NCBI GenBank assembly: GCA_036676195.1
Contig: JAKFDK010000056.1
Coordinates: forward strand, 1 to 64,000
Source of the DNA: JAKFDK01 sp036676195
Lineage (GTDB): Bacteria > Bacillota > Sulfobacillia > Symbiobacteriales > ZC4RG38
DNA: 64,000 bases
Direction of reading: 5' to 3'
Part shown: piece by piece, positions 27,019-35,942 of the stretch
How the letters are laid out: every line of letters begins with the position of its first letter
How positions within the stretch are numbered: the first letter of the stretch is position 1
Made by a program: the position numbers and the translations under genes
Notes under the pieces: generated by a model
The model's database searches: none
What the model was told of the DNA's origin: nothing
What the model saw: the letters and a program-made list of their open reading frames with translations, nothing else

Positions 27019-27189
27019 ATGAAATGTTCGGCTAGTGGCGGAACGCCACAAGCTAACCAAGAACGCCCTTACACGCCCCCGTCCCTGATTCCGCTGTTCT
27101 CTACAGACATTGATCAACCGGATGGGCTGATCGACGCTAACTCCTATAACGTGCTCATTGCGAGTTCGCTGAGCCTGACCAGGGAGTAG
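27019..27189 (+). CDS. Candidate precursor peptide of the radical SAM cluster (56 aa)
   Basis: The ATG at 27019 follows TAAGGAGG with 7-nt spacing, one of the best ribosome sites in the operon. The peptide begins MKCSASGGTPQANQERPYTP and contains PPSLIPLFSTDIDQPDG. It ends DANSYNVLIASSLSLTRE, with one Cys (residue 3) and two Tyr. It lies directly before the radical SAM/PqqD pair, where precursors usually are. The Ser/Asn/Leu-rich C-terminus is a possible core. It matches no sactipeptide, PqqA, mycofactocin or ranthipeptide pattern I recognise. Confidence 0.62.
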   Translation: MKCSASGGTPQANQERPYTPPSLIPLFSTDIDQPDGLIDANSYNVLIASSLSLTRE

Positions 27190-27244
27190 CCAAGAACCAT
27201 TAGCCGACTTGCACCGCTCCCAAATTGTTTATGGAGGTGATCCA

Positions 27245-28315
27245 TTGTATCCTTCAGGTTCGCCCGATCAACAGACGCTATACAGACCTGTTTTGCCTCA
27301 CTTTGACCCCGTCGCTGCCCGCGCAAGCGGTGCGTTGCCAAGGAGCTTCTCTGCTCCACTCTTTGGTCTATGGGATTTGACATACCGATGCACGCTTCGA
27401 TGCATTCACTGCTTTAATAACTCCGGGTCCTCAGATAAATTAGAAACCAGCTATCAAGAAGCTATGGATATTGCCCGGCAGATTGCTCAATCTGGAGTTC
27501 TATCGATGTGTATGTCTGGCGGGGATGCTCTCTTGCATCCAGCGTACTTTGATTGTGCAAAAACCTTGCGCGAAGCAGGAATCACGGTAAACACCATTTC
27601 CAATGGATGGCTGGTGTCAGATCAAATGGCAGACCGGATGGCGCAGTGTTTTAGCTTGGTCGAGGTAAGTGTGGATGGAGCCACCGAGGCGACGCACGAT
27701 TATGTCAGAGGCCGCCCCGGTTCATTTAATAGAGTTATGAAAGCCATCGAGCGGCTGACCGAACGGGGAAAATCTGTGCATATTGCATTTTCACCCACCC
27801 AAGCCAACATCGATGAATTCCCCGCTCTATTGGATTTAATGAGCACAATCCCCGGCGTCGAAGCAGTAGTCACGGGTTACATCCTGCCCATTGGGCGAGC
27901 GTACCAAAATCAAGACATGCTATCGGTTGATCAACAGGAGTCTTTCAAAGAGCAGGTATTGCAACTTCGTCAACTCTATGCAACAAGGCTACGTGTTTCC
28001 TTCTCAGATACAATGGCGCCTGGGATAAAGCAGTTAATTCAGCGGTTACCTAACCCACAATTTGAAGTTTGTGCCAATGGAGATCTACAGGCACAACCCT
28101 GGCTCCCGATCATATTTGGAAACGCTCTAACAGATGGACTTATGTTGGTATGGAAGAGCAGATTGGCAGAAGCATGGACAGACCCTCTGGTACAAGAGTA
28201 CGCCAAAGATATCCGAGACAATTTCAGTTTGGCGAACCAATGCCGTGTCCCATGGATGGAGAGACCAATCCCGTATAAAGAGTTGCAGTCTAAAGGAGGT
28301 CAATGTGGTGTCTGA
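27245..28315 (+). CDS. Radical SAM peptide-maturase-like protein with reduced SPASM region
   Basis: The 356-aa protein has the CxxxCxxC cluster site (C49, C53, C56 in YRCTLRCIHCFNNSG). It then has CMSGGDALLHP (SAM-binding GGE-like motif with D) and a TIM-barrel order LVEVSVDGATEATHDYVRG typical of PqqE/AlbA/MftC-like maturases. The C-terminal part has FEVCANGDLQAQPW and NQCRVPW, only two of the usual SPASM cysteines, so auxiliary clusters may be reduced or absent. I start it at TTG 27245 with GGAGG 7 nt upstream. Its stop overlaps the pqqD-like start. It probably modifies the 56-aa peptide. Confidence 0.87.
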   Translation: MYPSGSPDQQTLYRPVLPHFDPVAARASGALPRSFSAPLFGLWDLTYRCTLRCIHCFNNSGSSDKLETSYQEAMDIARQIAQSGVLSMCMSGGDALLHPAYFDCAKTLREAGITVNTISNGWLVSDQMADRMAQCFSLVEVSVDGATEATHDYVRGRPGSFNRVMKAIERLTERGKSVHIAFSPTQANIDEFPALLDLMSTIPGVEAVVTGYILPIGRAYQNQDMLSVDQQESFKEQVLQLRQLYATRLRVSFSDTMAPGIKQLIQRLPNPQFEVCANGDLQAQPWLPIIFGNALTDGLMLVWKSRLAEAWTDPLVQEYAKDIRDNFSLANQCRVPWMERPIPYKELQSKGGQCGV

Positions 28316-28643
28316 AATGGGCCATCCAGCAATGCACATGGACACACTATGCCAGTTAGTTCCTGATGCTAAGGTCCGTGTGGAGAACGACGGGGCTTTC
28401 CTCTTATATGGATCGAATCAGAATCCGTTTCTGGTGAATCATACCGCCTCTAAGATCATCAACTTCATCCGTCAACAAGGCTCAGTCCGCGACATTTTGG
28501 CTCACATGAGTGACCAGTACCCGTCAGTACCACCGTCTCGGCTGGCCAATGATATCCTGGGGACGCTTGCGGAACTGGTTAAGGAGCGTTACGTCATAAC
28601 GGCTTCGCCCGAGGAGGTCAAGACTGGTGCAGCCTGTCCTTGA
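28308..28643 (+). CDS. PqqD-family peptide chaperone (RiPP recognition element)
   Basis: The ~111-aa protein has the PqqD-like winged-helix pattern: FLLYGSNQNPFLVNHTASKI, then INFIRQQGSVRDILAHM and LANDILGTLAELVKERYV. PqqD domains bind precursor leader peptides and present them to radical SAM enzymes. GTG 28308 (or 28305) has AAAGGAGG upstream and overlaps the end of the radical SAM gene by 8 bp. Its own end overlaps the ABC ATPase start by 17 bp. This tight coupling ties the modification and export genes together. Confidence 0.85.
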   Translation: MSEMGHPAMHMDTLCQLVPDAKVRVENDGAFLLYGSNQNPFLVNHTASKIINFIRQQGSVRDILAHMSDQYPSVPPSRLANDILGTLAELVKERYVITASPEEVKTGAACP

Positions 28644-29613
28644 TATTGAAGGGCTTCGCAAACGGTATCATAATAGCCGCAATTCAATTATGGCTGTTGA
28701 CGGGGTTTCCTTGGTGGTCAACCCCGGGGAAGTGGTAGGTTTTCTTGGACCCAACGGCGCTGGTAAGACTACAGTGGTCAAGTGTGCCTGTGGACTTGTT
28801 GCTCCAGATGGCGGTCGTGTGCTCGTGGCGGGGAATGCTTTAGACCGCGAGAGAGACCGCGCCCTTCACCAGTTAGGTGCTGTTTTGGAAGGTGCTCGAA
28901 ACGTCTACTGGCAGCTTACCCCCGAGGAAAACCTTTGCTATTTCGGACAAATGCGCGCTGTGGCCAATCGAGTTATCTCAAAGCGGTCAAAACACTTGTT
29001 TGATCGGTTAGGTCTAGCGGATGTGGCGGACAGGCCCCTTAAGGATCTCTCGCGGGGTACCCAACAACGAGTTGCAGTGGCGGTTGCGCTAATCCATGAC
29101 CCAGCTCTTGTATTACTTGATGAGCCAACCCTGGGATTAGATGTCGCCTCCAGTACAGCAGTGGTGGAGGAGATTCGGCGTATCGCTGACCATGAGGGCA
29201 AGGGTGTACTTTTGACTACGCACCAAATGGAAGTCGCAGAGGCCCTATGCGACCGCATTGCCATCATTAAGCAGGGGAGACTCCTACTATGTGAGGGTAA
29301 GCATGAACTCCTGCACCGGTTCAACCAGCATCGGGTTGCCGAAATAACGATTTCTGGCCATTTATCTCAACAGGAGAGACTGAAACTGTTAGACGTCTAC
29401 CCAACCCTTGGGATTAATGACGAATCAGATGAGTGCAAACTAGCCCTCCCCCCCTGGGCGAGCCCGCCCCCTGAACAGCTTTTTGTGGATGTCTGGCGTG
29501 CTGGAAAGACGATACGGACTTTCAGCCGGGCCACTTCTCTGCAGGAAGCCTTCCTAAAGTTAATCTATCAATCGGATGGTCTAAACCAGGGGGAGGCACA
29601 GAAGTGCAACTAG
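28627..29613 (+). CDS. ABC transporter ATPase of the radical SAM cluster
   Basis: The 328-aa protein has Walker A GFLGPNGAGKTTVVKC, signature LSRGTQQRVAVAVAL, Walker B ALVLLDEPTLGLD and H-loop LLTTHQ. It is of the ABC-2 drug/peptide exporter type. The GTG at 28627 has GAGGAGG about 10 nt upstream. It overlaps the permease gene start by 10 bp. Likely function: export of or self-protection from the modified peptide. The sequence is clearly different from the ATPase in the YcaO cluster, so the two clusters have separate exporters. Confidence 0.9.
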   Translation: MQPVLDIEGLRKRYHNSRNSIMAVDGVSLVVNPGEVVGFLGPNGAGKTTVVKCACGLVAPDGGRVLVAGNALDRERDRALHQLGAVLEGARNVYWQLTPEENLCYFGQMRAVANRVISKRSKHLFDRLGLADVADRPLKDLSRGTQQRVAVAVALIHDPALVLLDEPTLGLDVASSTAVVEEIRRIADHEGKGVLLTTHQMEVAEALCDRIAIIKQGRLLLCEGKHELLHRFNQHRVAEITISGHLSQQERLKLLDVYPTLGINDESDECKLALPPWASPPPEQLFVDVWRAGKTIRTFSRATSLQEAFLKLIYQSDGLNQGEAQKCN

Positions 29614-30392
29614 CACGCATGATCTGGGCTGATTTCGTACGCGGATTACGAATATCTACACGCTACCCAATAGACTTCTTCGCTTCGATTGTGACCATGG
29701 CAGTCCTATACCTGGGGGTCTACTGGACCAACCGTCTCATCGCAGGGGCAGACATGAATGGCGGTCCTCTGGTTCGTTCTTTGACCGGCTTCGTCATGTG
29801 GTACTTCGTAGCTGTCGTTGTTGGCTCTCTAAGTACCAATCTCCAGAGTGAGGCTGAGCAGGGCACTCTTGAGCAACTCATGCTCACCCCAGCCAGTCCG
29901 GCTAAAGTCCTATTGTCCCGGCTAACAGCAGTCCTGCTACGCGGTAGCCTGGAAGTTGCTCTGGTCCTGGGAGTAATGGTATTGGCAACCGGAGTACAGC
30001 CGGCCCGTGGGCTAATACCCGCGGTACTTGTAATGGGATTAAGCTTGGTTGGGTTGGCTGGTTTCGGGTATACCCTGGCGGGCTTGACCCTGGTGTATAA
30101 GCGGGTAGCGGGATTGAGCGGGCTACTTAACTTAGGTCTACTTCTGGTCCTCGGTGTATTCAATAGCGGTTCCGACGGGCTGTTGGCTGTGCTAGTTCGA
30201 TTGCTGCCATTAGCGTATGGCAACCAACTGGTTCAAGAGGTTCTTGGAGCCAATCCGCCCACCGGAGCCTTATGGACGATCAAATTGGCCACTCTCGCTG
30301 TCAACTCTCTAGTTTATCTATCGGTAGGTCTGTTCCTATTTCGGTGGGGTGATCGCAAGGCTCGTCGAAGGGGAGTATTAGCACAGTTTTAG
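29604..30392 (+). CDS. ABC-2 type permease of the radical SAM cluster
   Basis: The 262-aa protein has about six membrane segments. It contains the ABC-2 hallmark SEAEQGTLEQLMLTPASPAK, with a following helix region VLGVMVLATGVQPARGLIP and LLNLGLLLVLGVFNSGS. Only one permease is present, so a homodimer is expected. The GTG at 29604 follows GGGGGAGG. It is translated in overlap with the ATPase. Confidence 0.87.
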   Translation: MQLARMIWADFVRGLRISTRYPIDFFASIVTMAVLYLGVYWTNRLIAGADMNGGPLVRSLTGFVMWYFVAVVVGSLSTNLQSEAEQGTLEQLMLTPASPAKVLLSRLTAVLLRGSLEVALVLGVMVLATGVQPARGLIPAVLVMGLSLVGLAGFGYTLAGLTLVYKRVAGLSGLLNLGLLLVLGVFNSGSDGLLAVLVRLLPLAYGNQLVQEVLGANPPTGALWTIKLATLAVNSLVYLSVGLFLFRWGDRKARRRGVLAQF

Positions 30393-30405
30393 TAGGTGGG
30401 GATAG

Positions 30406-31695
30406 ATGGAATATAGTATACGTGAAGACGGTCTTCAGATTGCAAGTATGCATTTGTCGACTCCTACTGTAAGTCTGGTAATATGGGTGCCGGTGGGCAG
30501 TCGTTCCGACCCTTCACACCAATCCGGTATTGCCCACATGGTGGAACATCTTGTCTTGTCCCAGTCAATTCCTAACACCCAAAAGTCATTGGTAACTGTC
30601 ATCGAGAACCTCGGAGGTAGCGTACAGGCTACTACAGAGAAAGAGCATACACGCTTCGAAGTTCGCGTGCCATCCAACCGGTGGACCGCCGCCTTGTATT
30701 ATTTGGCTAACATTTTTACACCTTTATCGCCGCAGCAAGTGGAGATAGAAGCGACGCGGGTAACCTTATACAATGAACTGATGCAAGCGGGACCTACGGG
30801 TCCACTGGGTATCCTTACAGCTCTCGAACAGAAATTATGGGACAACCACCCGCTAAGTAGATCATCTTTTGGAACTCGAGAGGGGCTTCAAAACATATCT
30901 ATTGAAGATATCGTTGAATTCCATGCTACACACTACCTCACACTCCCTTGCTTATTGACAGCTGCGGGACCTATCGACCATACAAAGTTATTGTTTGCCC
31001 TTAATGCATTCCCACCCGCAATTCAACCACTACCAGGCTCCGCAGATCATTTCTCTACGAGCGGCCCCATACCACACGGTCAGCAAGTGCTGTGGCTGGA
31101 CGAGAGCAATTCAGCCGCCACCATCGCCTTGGGCTTGGCGGGTCCAGGTTCTCGGGACCCGTTGGTCCCCTATCTTACCTTACTTAATCTAGTTCTCAAT
31201 GTCGGTTCACGAGCTCGACTGCAAACCATGTTGCGTAGAGTGGCCGGGATTTATCGAATCGATGGGCAGGTTAGGGAGTATACCGATTTATCCACCCTTC
31301 TATTGTGGACGCGAGTACACGTCGCTCACTATAAGTCCGTCACAGAATCCATCCTTTCGGTTCTCGAAGAATTGTCTACGGTAGGAGCCACCCAATCCGA
31401 ACTGGATCTGGCCCGCGGAGCTTACCGGTTACATGTCTGTGCAGGGCTCGAGTCCTCCCGCTTGGCGGCGCTGTGGCTAGGAAATAGCTTACTGCGACGT
31501 GGGCGGCTATTGGACCTTAAGGAAGCTATGGACGAATTAGATGGGATTGAGCTGGGTAAGTTCAATTACAATCTCCCAGCTTTATGTAATCCTAGCGGGC
31601 TAGCACTATGCATTGGTGCACCACGCCAGACTTGGTCTGCTCTCACATGCCTGGGGTCCTTTAGGTGTAGGCATATGTGGAGAGGTCCAAACTGA
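30406..31695 (+). CDS. M16-family zinc peptidase of the radical SAM cluster
   Basis: The 429-aa protein has the inverted zinc motif HxxEH (H44, E47, H48 in IAHMVEHLVLS). The third ligand is E124 in LYNELMQA, 76 residues after H48, as in active M16 peptidases (insulinase/PqqF/AlbF type). Later parts (LGLAGPGSRDPLVPYLTLLN) match the second half of the M16 fold. It lies 13 bp after the permease and closes the operon. M16 proteins in sactipeptide and PQQ clusters remove leaders, so it is the probable maturation protease. The ATG has GGTGGGGATAG upstream. Confidence 0.88.
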   Translation: MEYSIREDGLQIASMHLSTPTVSLVIWVPVGSRSDPSHQSGIAHMVEHLVLSQSIPNTQKSLVTVIENLGGSVQATTEKEHTRFEVRVPSNRWTAALYYLANIFTPLSPQQVEIEATRVTLYNELMQAGPTGPLGILTALEQKLWDNHPLSRSSFGTREGLQNISIEDIVEFHATHYLTLPCLLTAAGPIDHTKLLFALNAFPPAIQPLPGSADHFSTSGPIPHGQQVLWLDESNSAATIALGLAGPGSRDPLVPYLTLLNLVLNVGSRARLQTMLRRVAGIYRIDGQVREYTDLSTLLLWTRVHVAHYKSVTESILSVLEELSTVGATQSELDLARGAYRLHVCAGLESSRLAALWLGNSLLRRGRLLDLKEAMDELDGIELGKFNYNLPALCNPSGLALCIGAPRQTWSALTCLGSFRCRHMWRGPN

Positions 31696-31812
31696 CTACA
31701 GGCAAGCGTGTACAACCATCACGTGTCTATTGAAGAAACTATTAGGTCAACGCCCACGATATACGCGACGAGTAACGGTTAATGGCCATACGACCAGGAC
31801 CGGCGGTAAATA

Positions 31813-31844
31813 AAGCCCCCTGCGTCGGTAGACGTAGGGGGCTT
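31813..31844 (+). terminator. Terminator of the radical SAM operon
   Basis: A 14-bp stem (31813-31826 with 31831-31844, one G-U pair, 4-nt loop) lies between the convergent M16 and RACo-like genes and can serve both strands. The stretch 31696-31812 before it has no supported gene. Confidence 0.85.
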
Positions 31845-31856
31845 CCGTGTGGCAGC

Positions 31857-33416
31857 TCAGCGAGCCGGGAAGTCGAGGGCGGCCATGAAGATCGCCTCGA
31901 AGTCGGGGTGAGTGGCCAGGTCCAGGTGGCGAATGCGGCCCGCCAGCGCCTCGGCCCGCCGCCGGGCGGCCCGGGACAGCAGCACCAGCTTGGCGCCCTG
32001 GGCGGCGGCATTGCCCACCGGTTGGACCCTGGCCAGAGGCACCGGCGGCAGCAGGCCGATGGCAATGGCCGCCTCCCGCCGCAGGTAGTTGCCGAAGGCC
32101 CCGGCCAGCAGGATGCCGTCCAGGTCGGCCGGGCCGATGCCCGCCACTTGCAGGAGCGTGTCCAGCCCGGCCCGGATGGCGCCCTTGGCGAGCTGAAGCT
32201 GGCGCACATCCTGCTGGGTCAGGTGCACGGTGTCGGTCAGCCGGAAGCTGCCGTCCTGCACCAGCCGCCCCAGAGGCCCTCGGGGCCGCAGGGTGCCCTG
32301 CCGGTCGAGCACGCCGGCCCGCAGCATGGCCGCCACAGCGTCGAGCAGCCCGGAGCCGCAGATGCCCCGGGGGGCGGCCCCCTTGATAATGCCAAGGCGC
32401 AGCGACTGCCCGACAAAGTCCACCGCGTCGATGGCGCCGGGGTTGGCCCGCATGCCCTGGCTGATTTCGCCGCCCTCGAAGGCCGGGCCGGCAGGGGCGC
32501 TGGCGGCATACACGGTGCCTCGGTGGTGCAGCAGGCATTCGCCGTTGGTGCCAATATCCACCACCGCCAGGGTCTGGTCCGTTTCGTCGATGCCAGCGGC
32601 CAGCGCCGCCGCCAGGGCGTCGGCGCCTACAAACCCGGCCACATTGGGCAGGGTGTACACCACCGCATCCGGGGCGATATTCAACCCGATGGCCGCCGCC
32701 GGCGTTTCCAGCGCAGCGGTCACCGCCGGCACGTAGGGTGCGGCGGCCAGCCCCTGCACAGGCAGGCCAAGGAAGAAGTGATGCATGACGGTGTTGCCCA
32801 CCGCCGTGGCGGTACCGATAGCGGCAGGGCTGATCCCGGCCCGGCGGCACAGCCGCTCAGTCAGCTCGTTGACCGCCCGCACCGCCAGCACCTGCATTTC
32901 CCGCCCGCCGGCAGGGGCCTGCCCGGCGTAGCTAAGGCGGGCCATCAGGTCGGCGCCGTGCATGGCCTGAGGGTTGGGGGTGCTGGCGGCGGCCAGTTCC
33001 TCGCCGCCGGTCAGGTCGAGCAGGGCGGCGACGATGGTGGTGCTGCCCAGGTCCAGGGCCAGACCGTAGCGGGCCGCCGCCCAGGGATCCACCGCCACCG
33101 TGCCGTCCAGGCGGCCCATGGCGGCCTTCCCGGGGTCAGGCACCGCCGCGGGCAGGATGCTGACCTGCAGTTCGCCGCCACAGGTATGCTGGCAGCTCAG
33201 GCGAAAGCCCAGGTCGAGTTCGGCGGCACTAAGATGTTCCCGGTCCGCCGGGGCGGGCTCGGGCACCTGGCCGCCAAGCTTGACCCGGCACTTGCGGCAG
33301 GCGCCGCGGGCGCCGCAGGGGGTTTCCACAAAGAAACCATGCTGATTTAAGGCAAGGTGCAGGCGGAGTCCATCCTCCACCTGCACCTCCTGCCCGGCCA
33401 CACGGATGACCGCCAT
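31857..33416 (-). CDS. ASKHA/DUF4445 ferredoxin-domain protein (RACo/RamA-like corrinoid activator)
   Basis: The 519-aa protein has an N-terminal 2Fe-2S plant-type ferredoxin domain (CGARGACRKC about 34-43, fourth Cys in LSCQH). It also has a DUF4445 ASKHA ATPase domain (LALDLGSTTIVAALL; VVDIGTNGECLL; GICGSGLLDAVAAML; LAGAFGNYL). Such proteins reductively reactivate Co(II) corrinoids using ATP. The start overlaps the metH stop by one base (TAATG), so it is the fourth gene of the SAM-riboswitch operon. Its likely partner is MetH. That fits with the separate activation-domain protein upstream, though redundancy between them is unexplained. Confidence 0.88.
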   Translation of the reverse strand: MAVIRVAGQEVQVEDGLRLHLALNQHGFFVETPCGARGACRKCRVKLGGQVPEPAPADREHLSAAELDLGFRLSCQHTCGGELQVSILPAAVPDPGKAAMGRLDGTVAVDPWAAARYGLALDLGSTTIVAALLDLTGGEELAAASTPNPQAMHGADLMARLSYAGQAPAGGREMQVLAVRAVNELTERLCRRAGISPAAIGTATAVGNTVMHHFFLGLPVQGLAAAPYVPAVTAALETPAAAIGLNIAPDAVVYTLPNVAGFVGADALAAALAAGIDETDQTLAVVDIGTNGECLLHHRGTVYAASAPAGPAFEGGEISQGMRANPGAIDAVDFVGQSLRLGIIKGAAPRGICGSGLLDAVAAMLRAGVLDRQGTLRPRGPLGRLVQDGSFRLTDTVHLTQQDVRQLQLAKGAIRAGLDTLLQVAGIGPADLDGILLAGAFGNYLRREAAIAIGLLPPVPLARVQPVGNAAAQGAKLVLLSRAARRRAEALAGRIRHLDLATHPDFEAIFMAALDFPAR

Positions 33417-35938
33417 TATGCCTGCACCTGCTTTTTGGCTGCCAGCACCCGGAGAGCAACTTGCACCGCTTCCTGAGCGTCCCGGCCGTGGCCGGCGGCA
33501 CCAATTTCTTCGGCGTAGCGTACCGAGGTGGCCGCACCGCCGATCAGGACCGGAATGTCCTGGCCCTGTTCCCGCAGCAGCTCGATCACTTTCCGCATCT
33601 GCGGCATGGTGGTGGTCATGAGGGCGCTCAGGCCGATCAGATCGGCCTTTTCCGCGCTCGCCTGCCGCACCACCTCTTCGCTTTTCACGTCCCGACCCAG
33701 GTCGACCACCCGGAAGCCGTAGTTTTCCAGCAACACGGCGCAGATGCTCTTGCCGATGTCATGAATATCGCCCTGCACGGTGGCCATGACGATCGTGCCG
33801 ACATGGCTCTGGCCGGTCTGGCCCTTTTCCAGTTCCGGCTTGAGCCGGTCGAACGCCTTCTTCATGGCCGTGGCGGAAAGCATGAGTTGCGGCAGGAAGT
33901 AGATCCCCTGGCCGAACCGGTGCCCCACTTCCTCGATGGCGGGAATCAGGGCGGCGTTGAGCAGCGCCAGCGGGTCGGCGCCGTTCTGCAGGGTCGGCTC
34001 CAGCCGGCTGAGGATGCTGTCCTTATCCCCCTCCAGAATGCAGCGGTACAGGTCAGCCTCCGCCCCGTTCAGGCCGGCCGGGCCGGTTTCGGGGGCAGCG
34101 CCGGCGGCTGCCTGCACCGGGGCCTGCACCTGTGCCACCGGCGTTGCCGCCGGGGTGGCGTTCAGCTTTTTGGCCGCCTCGTCCAGGGTGTGGACCAGGG
34201 TCTTGCTGCCGAGGCGGGCGACATACTCCCGGGCGTCCCGATCGCGGTTGAGGAAGAGCCGGACCGAGCGGACGACGTCCATCATCCGCTCCTCGTTGGG
34301 GTTGATGATGGCCATGTCCAGCCCTTCGGCCAGAGCCATGGTCAGGAACACGCCGTTCAGCCACTGCCGATTGGGCAGCCCGAAGGAAATGTTCGAAACG
34401 CCCAGGGAAGTGGACACCCCCAGCTCCTCCTTGACCAGACGCACGGCCCGCAGGGTCTCCCTGGCCTCGGCCTGCTGCGCCCCGGCGGTGAGGGTGAGGA
34501 CATCAATCACAATATCGCTGCGGTGGATCCCAGCCGCCACCGCCGCATCCACCAGCCGCCGGGCCACAGCCAGCCGCTGGCGGGCGCCGCTGGGAATGCC
34601 GTGCTCGTCCAGGGTCAGGCCAAGCACCCCGGCGCCCCAGCGTTTGGCCAGGGGCAGTACCTTTTCCAGCCGCTCCGGCTCGCCGGAAAAGGAGTTGACC
34701 AGGGCCTTGCCCACGCAAGCCTGCAGTCCGGCGGCCAGCACGTCGGGTCCGGGGGAGTCGATGCACAGGGGGACGTGGGTCACTTCCTGTACCGTGGCCA
34801 CCGCCCGGGCCATGGCCGCGGCCTCGTCGATGCCAGGTACGCCCACATTGATGTCGAGCATGGTCGCCCCGGCCGCCACCTGGGTCCTGGCCTCACTGCG
34901 TACCCGCTCAAAAAGGCCGTCGCGGATGTCGGCCGCCAGCAGCTTGCGGCCGGTGGGGTTGATGCGTTCACCGATCACCACCGGCAGGTGCTGGTCGAGC
35001 AGGAAAACAGACCGGGTACGGCTGCTGAAGGCCGTGGCCCCGGCCAGTTCACCGGAGGCGGCGGGCTTCAGACCCTGCACCGCCGCCCGGACACGGCGGA
35101 TGTGCTCGGGGGTGGTGCCGCAGCAGCCACCGACCAGCGCCGCACCGGCTGCAACCAGTTTGGGCATGTAGGCGGCGAATTCGTCCGGACCGGTGGGGAA
35201 ACGGGTGGTGCCATCGGCCTGCAGCTCGGGCAAACCGGCGTTGGGCTGCACGCTCACCGGCACCCGGGCCACCGCTGCCATTTGCCGGACCGCCTCCACC
35301 AACTGGTCCGGGCCCACGGAGCAGTTCAGGCCGATGACGGCCGCACCCAGGGCCTGCAGCACCACGGCAGCCGTCTGCGGATCGGTGCCGGTGAAGGCAC
35401 GTCCGTTGGCGTCGATCGTCATCTGGGCGATGAGGGGGATGCCAGGGGCATGCTCCCGGCAGGCCATCAGAGCGGCCCGCATTTCGTTCAGATCAGCGAT
35501 GGTTTCTATAATAATGAAGTCCGGCTGCGCTGCCCGCAGGGCGTCGGCCTGGGCGGCGTAATTCTGGTAGGCCTCGGTGAAGGTCGTTTCGCCCAGGGGC
35601 TCAATGAGCAGGCCGGTGGGACCCACCGACGCCGCCACCAGCGCCCGGCCGGCCGCTGCTTCCCGGGCAATGCGCACGGCCGCCGCGTTCAGGTCGCGGG
35701 TCCGGTGTTCCAGGCCGTAGTGGGCCAGCCGGCAGGGCAGGGCACCGAAGGTATTGGTCTCCAGAATCTGGGCGCCAGCCTCCACATAATCACGGTGAAT
35801 GGCGGCAATGGCGTCAGGGCGTTCCAGGTTCCACAATTCCGGACAGCCGCCGGCCACCAGGCCGCGGGCCTGCATCTGCGTGCCCATGGCGCCGTCAAAC
35901 ACCAGGACCTCCTTGCCCAGCAGATCCCTGAGATTCAT
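33416..35938 (-). CDS. metH: Cobalamin-dependent methionine synthase without reactivation domain
   Basis: The 840-aa protein has a homocysteine-binding barrel with zinc Cys in GLNCSVGP and GGCCGTTPEH, and a pterin-binding domain (VIGERINPTGRKLL; LDINVGVPG). B12 cap and binding domains follow, with the lower-ligand motif GDIHDIGKSICAVLL (DxHxxG) and VLIGGAATS. It ends there, lacking the ~330-residue AdoMet-binding reactivation domain of E. coli MetH. The ATG at 35938 follows AGGGGAAGG. An upstream in-frame extension to 36013 overlaps the previous gene and is not family-like. It transfers methyl from 5-methyl-THF to homocysteine. Confidence 0.95.
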   Translation of the reverse strand: MNLRDLLGKEVLVFDGAMGTQMQARGLVAGGCPELWNLERPDAIAAIHRDYVEAGAQILETNTFGALPCRLAHYGLEHRTRDLNAAAVRIAREAAAGRALVAASVGPTGLLIEPLGETTFTEAYQNYAAQADALRAAQPDFIIIETIADLNEMRAALMACREHAPGIPLIAQMTIDANGRAFTGTDPQTAAVVLQALGAAVIGLNCSVGPDQLVEAVRQMAAVARVPVSVQPNAGLPELQADGTTRFPTGPDEFAAYMPKLVAAGAALVGGCCGTTPEHIRRVRAAVQGLKPAASGELAGATAFSSRTRSVFLLDQHLPVVIGERINPTGRKLLAADIRDGLFERVRSEARTQVAAGATMLDINVGVPGIDEAAAMARAVATVQEVTHVPLCIDSPGPDVLAAGLQACVGKALVNSFSGEPERLEKVLPLAKRWGAGVLGLTLDEHGIPSGARQRLAVARRLVDAAVAAGIHRSDIVIDVLTLTAGAQQAEARETLRAVRLVKEELGVSTSLGVSNISFGLPNRQWLNGVFLTMALAEGLDMAIINPNEERMMDVVRSVRLFLNRDRDAREYVARLGSKTLVHTLDEAAKKLNATPAATPVAQVQAPVQAAAGAAPETGPAGLNGAEADLYRCILEGDKDSILSRLEPTLQNGADPLALLNAALIPAIEEVGHRFGQGIYFLPQLMLSATAMKKAFDRLKPELEKGQTGQSHVGTIVMATVQGDIHDIGKSICAVLLENYGFRVVDLGRDVKSEEVVRQASAEKADLIGLSALMTTTMPQMRKVIELLREQGQDIPVLIGGAATSVRYAEEIGAAGHGRDAQEAVQVALRVLAAKKQVQA

Positions 35939-35942
35939 CTTG

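Noticed and set aside
31613..31813. Extra 66-aa peptide gene at the end of the radical SAM operon
   Set aside because: No Shine-Dalgarno; it starts inside the M16 gene in another frame and has no precursor-like features, though a short real peptide cannot be fully excluded.
12945..31844. Prophage or transposon carrying the RiPP islands
   Set aside because: No integrase, transposase, terminal repeats or attachment-site duplication could be seen.
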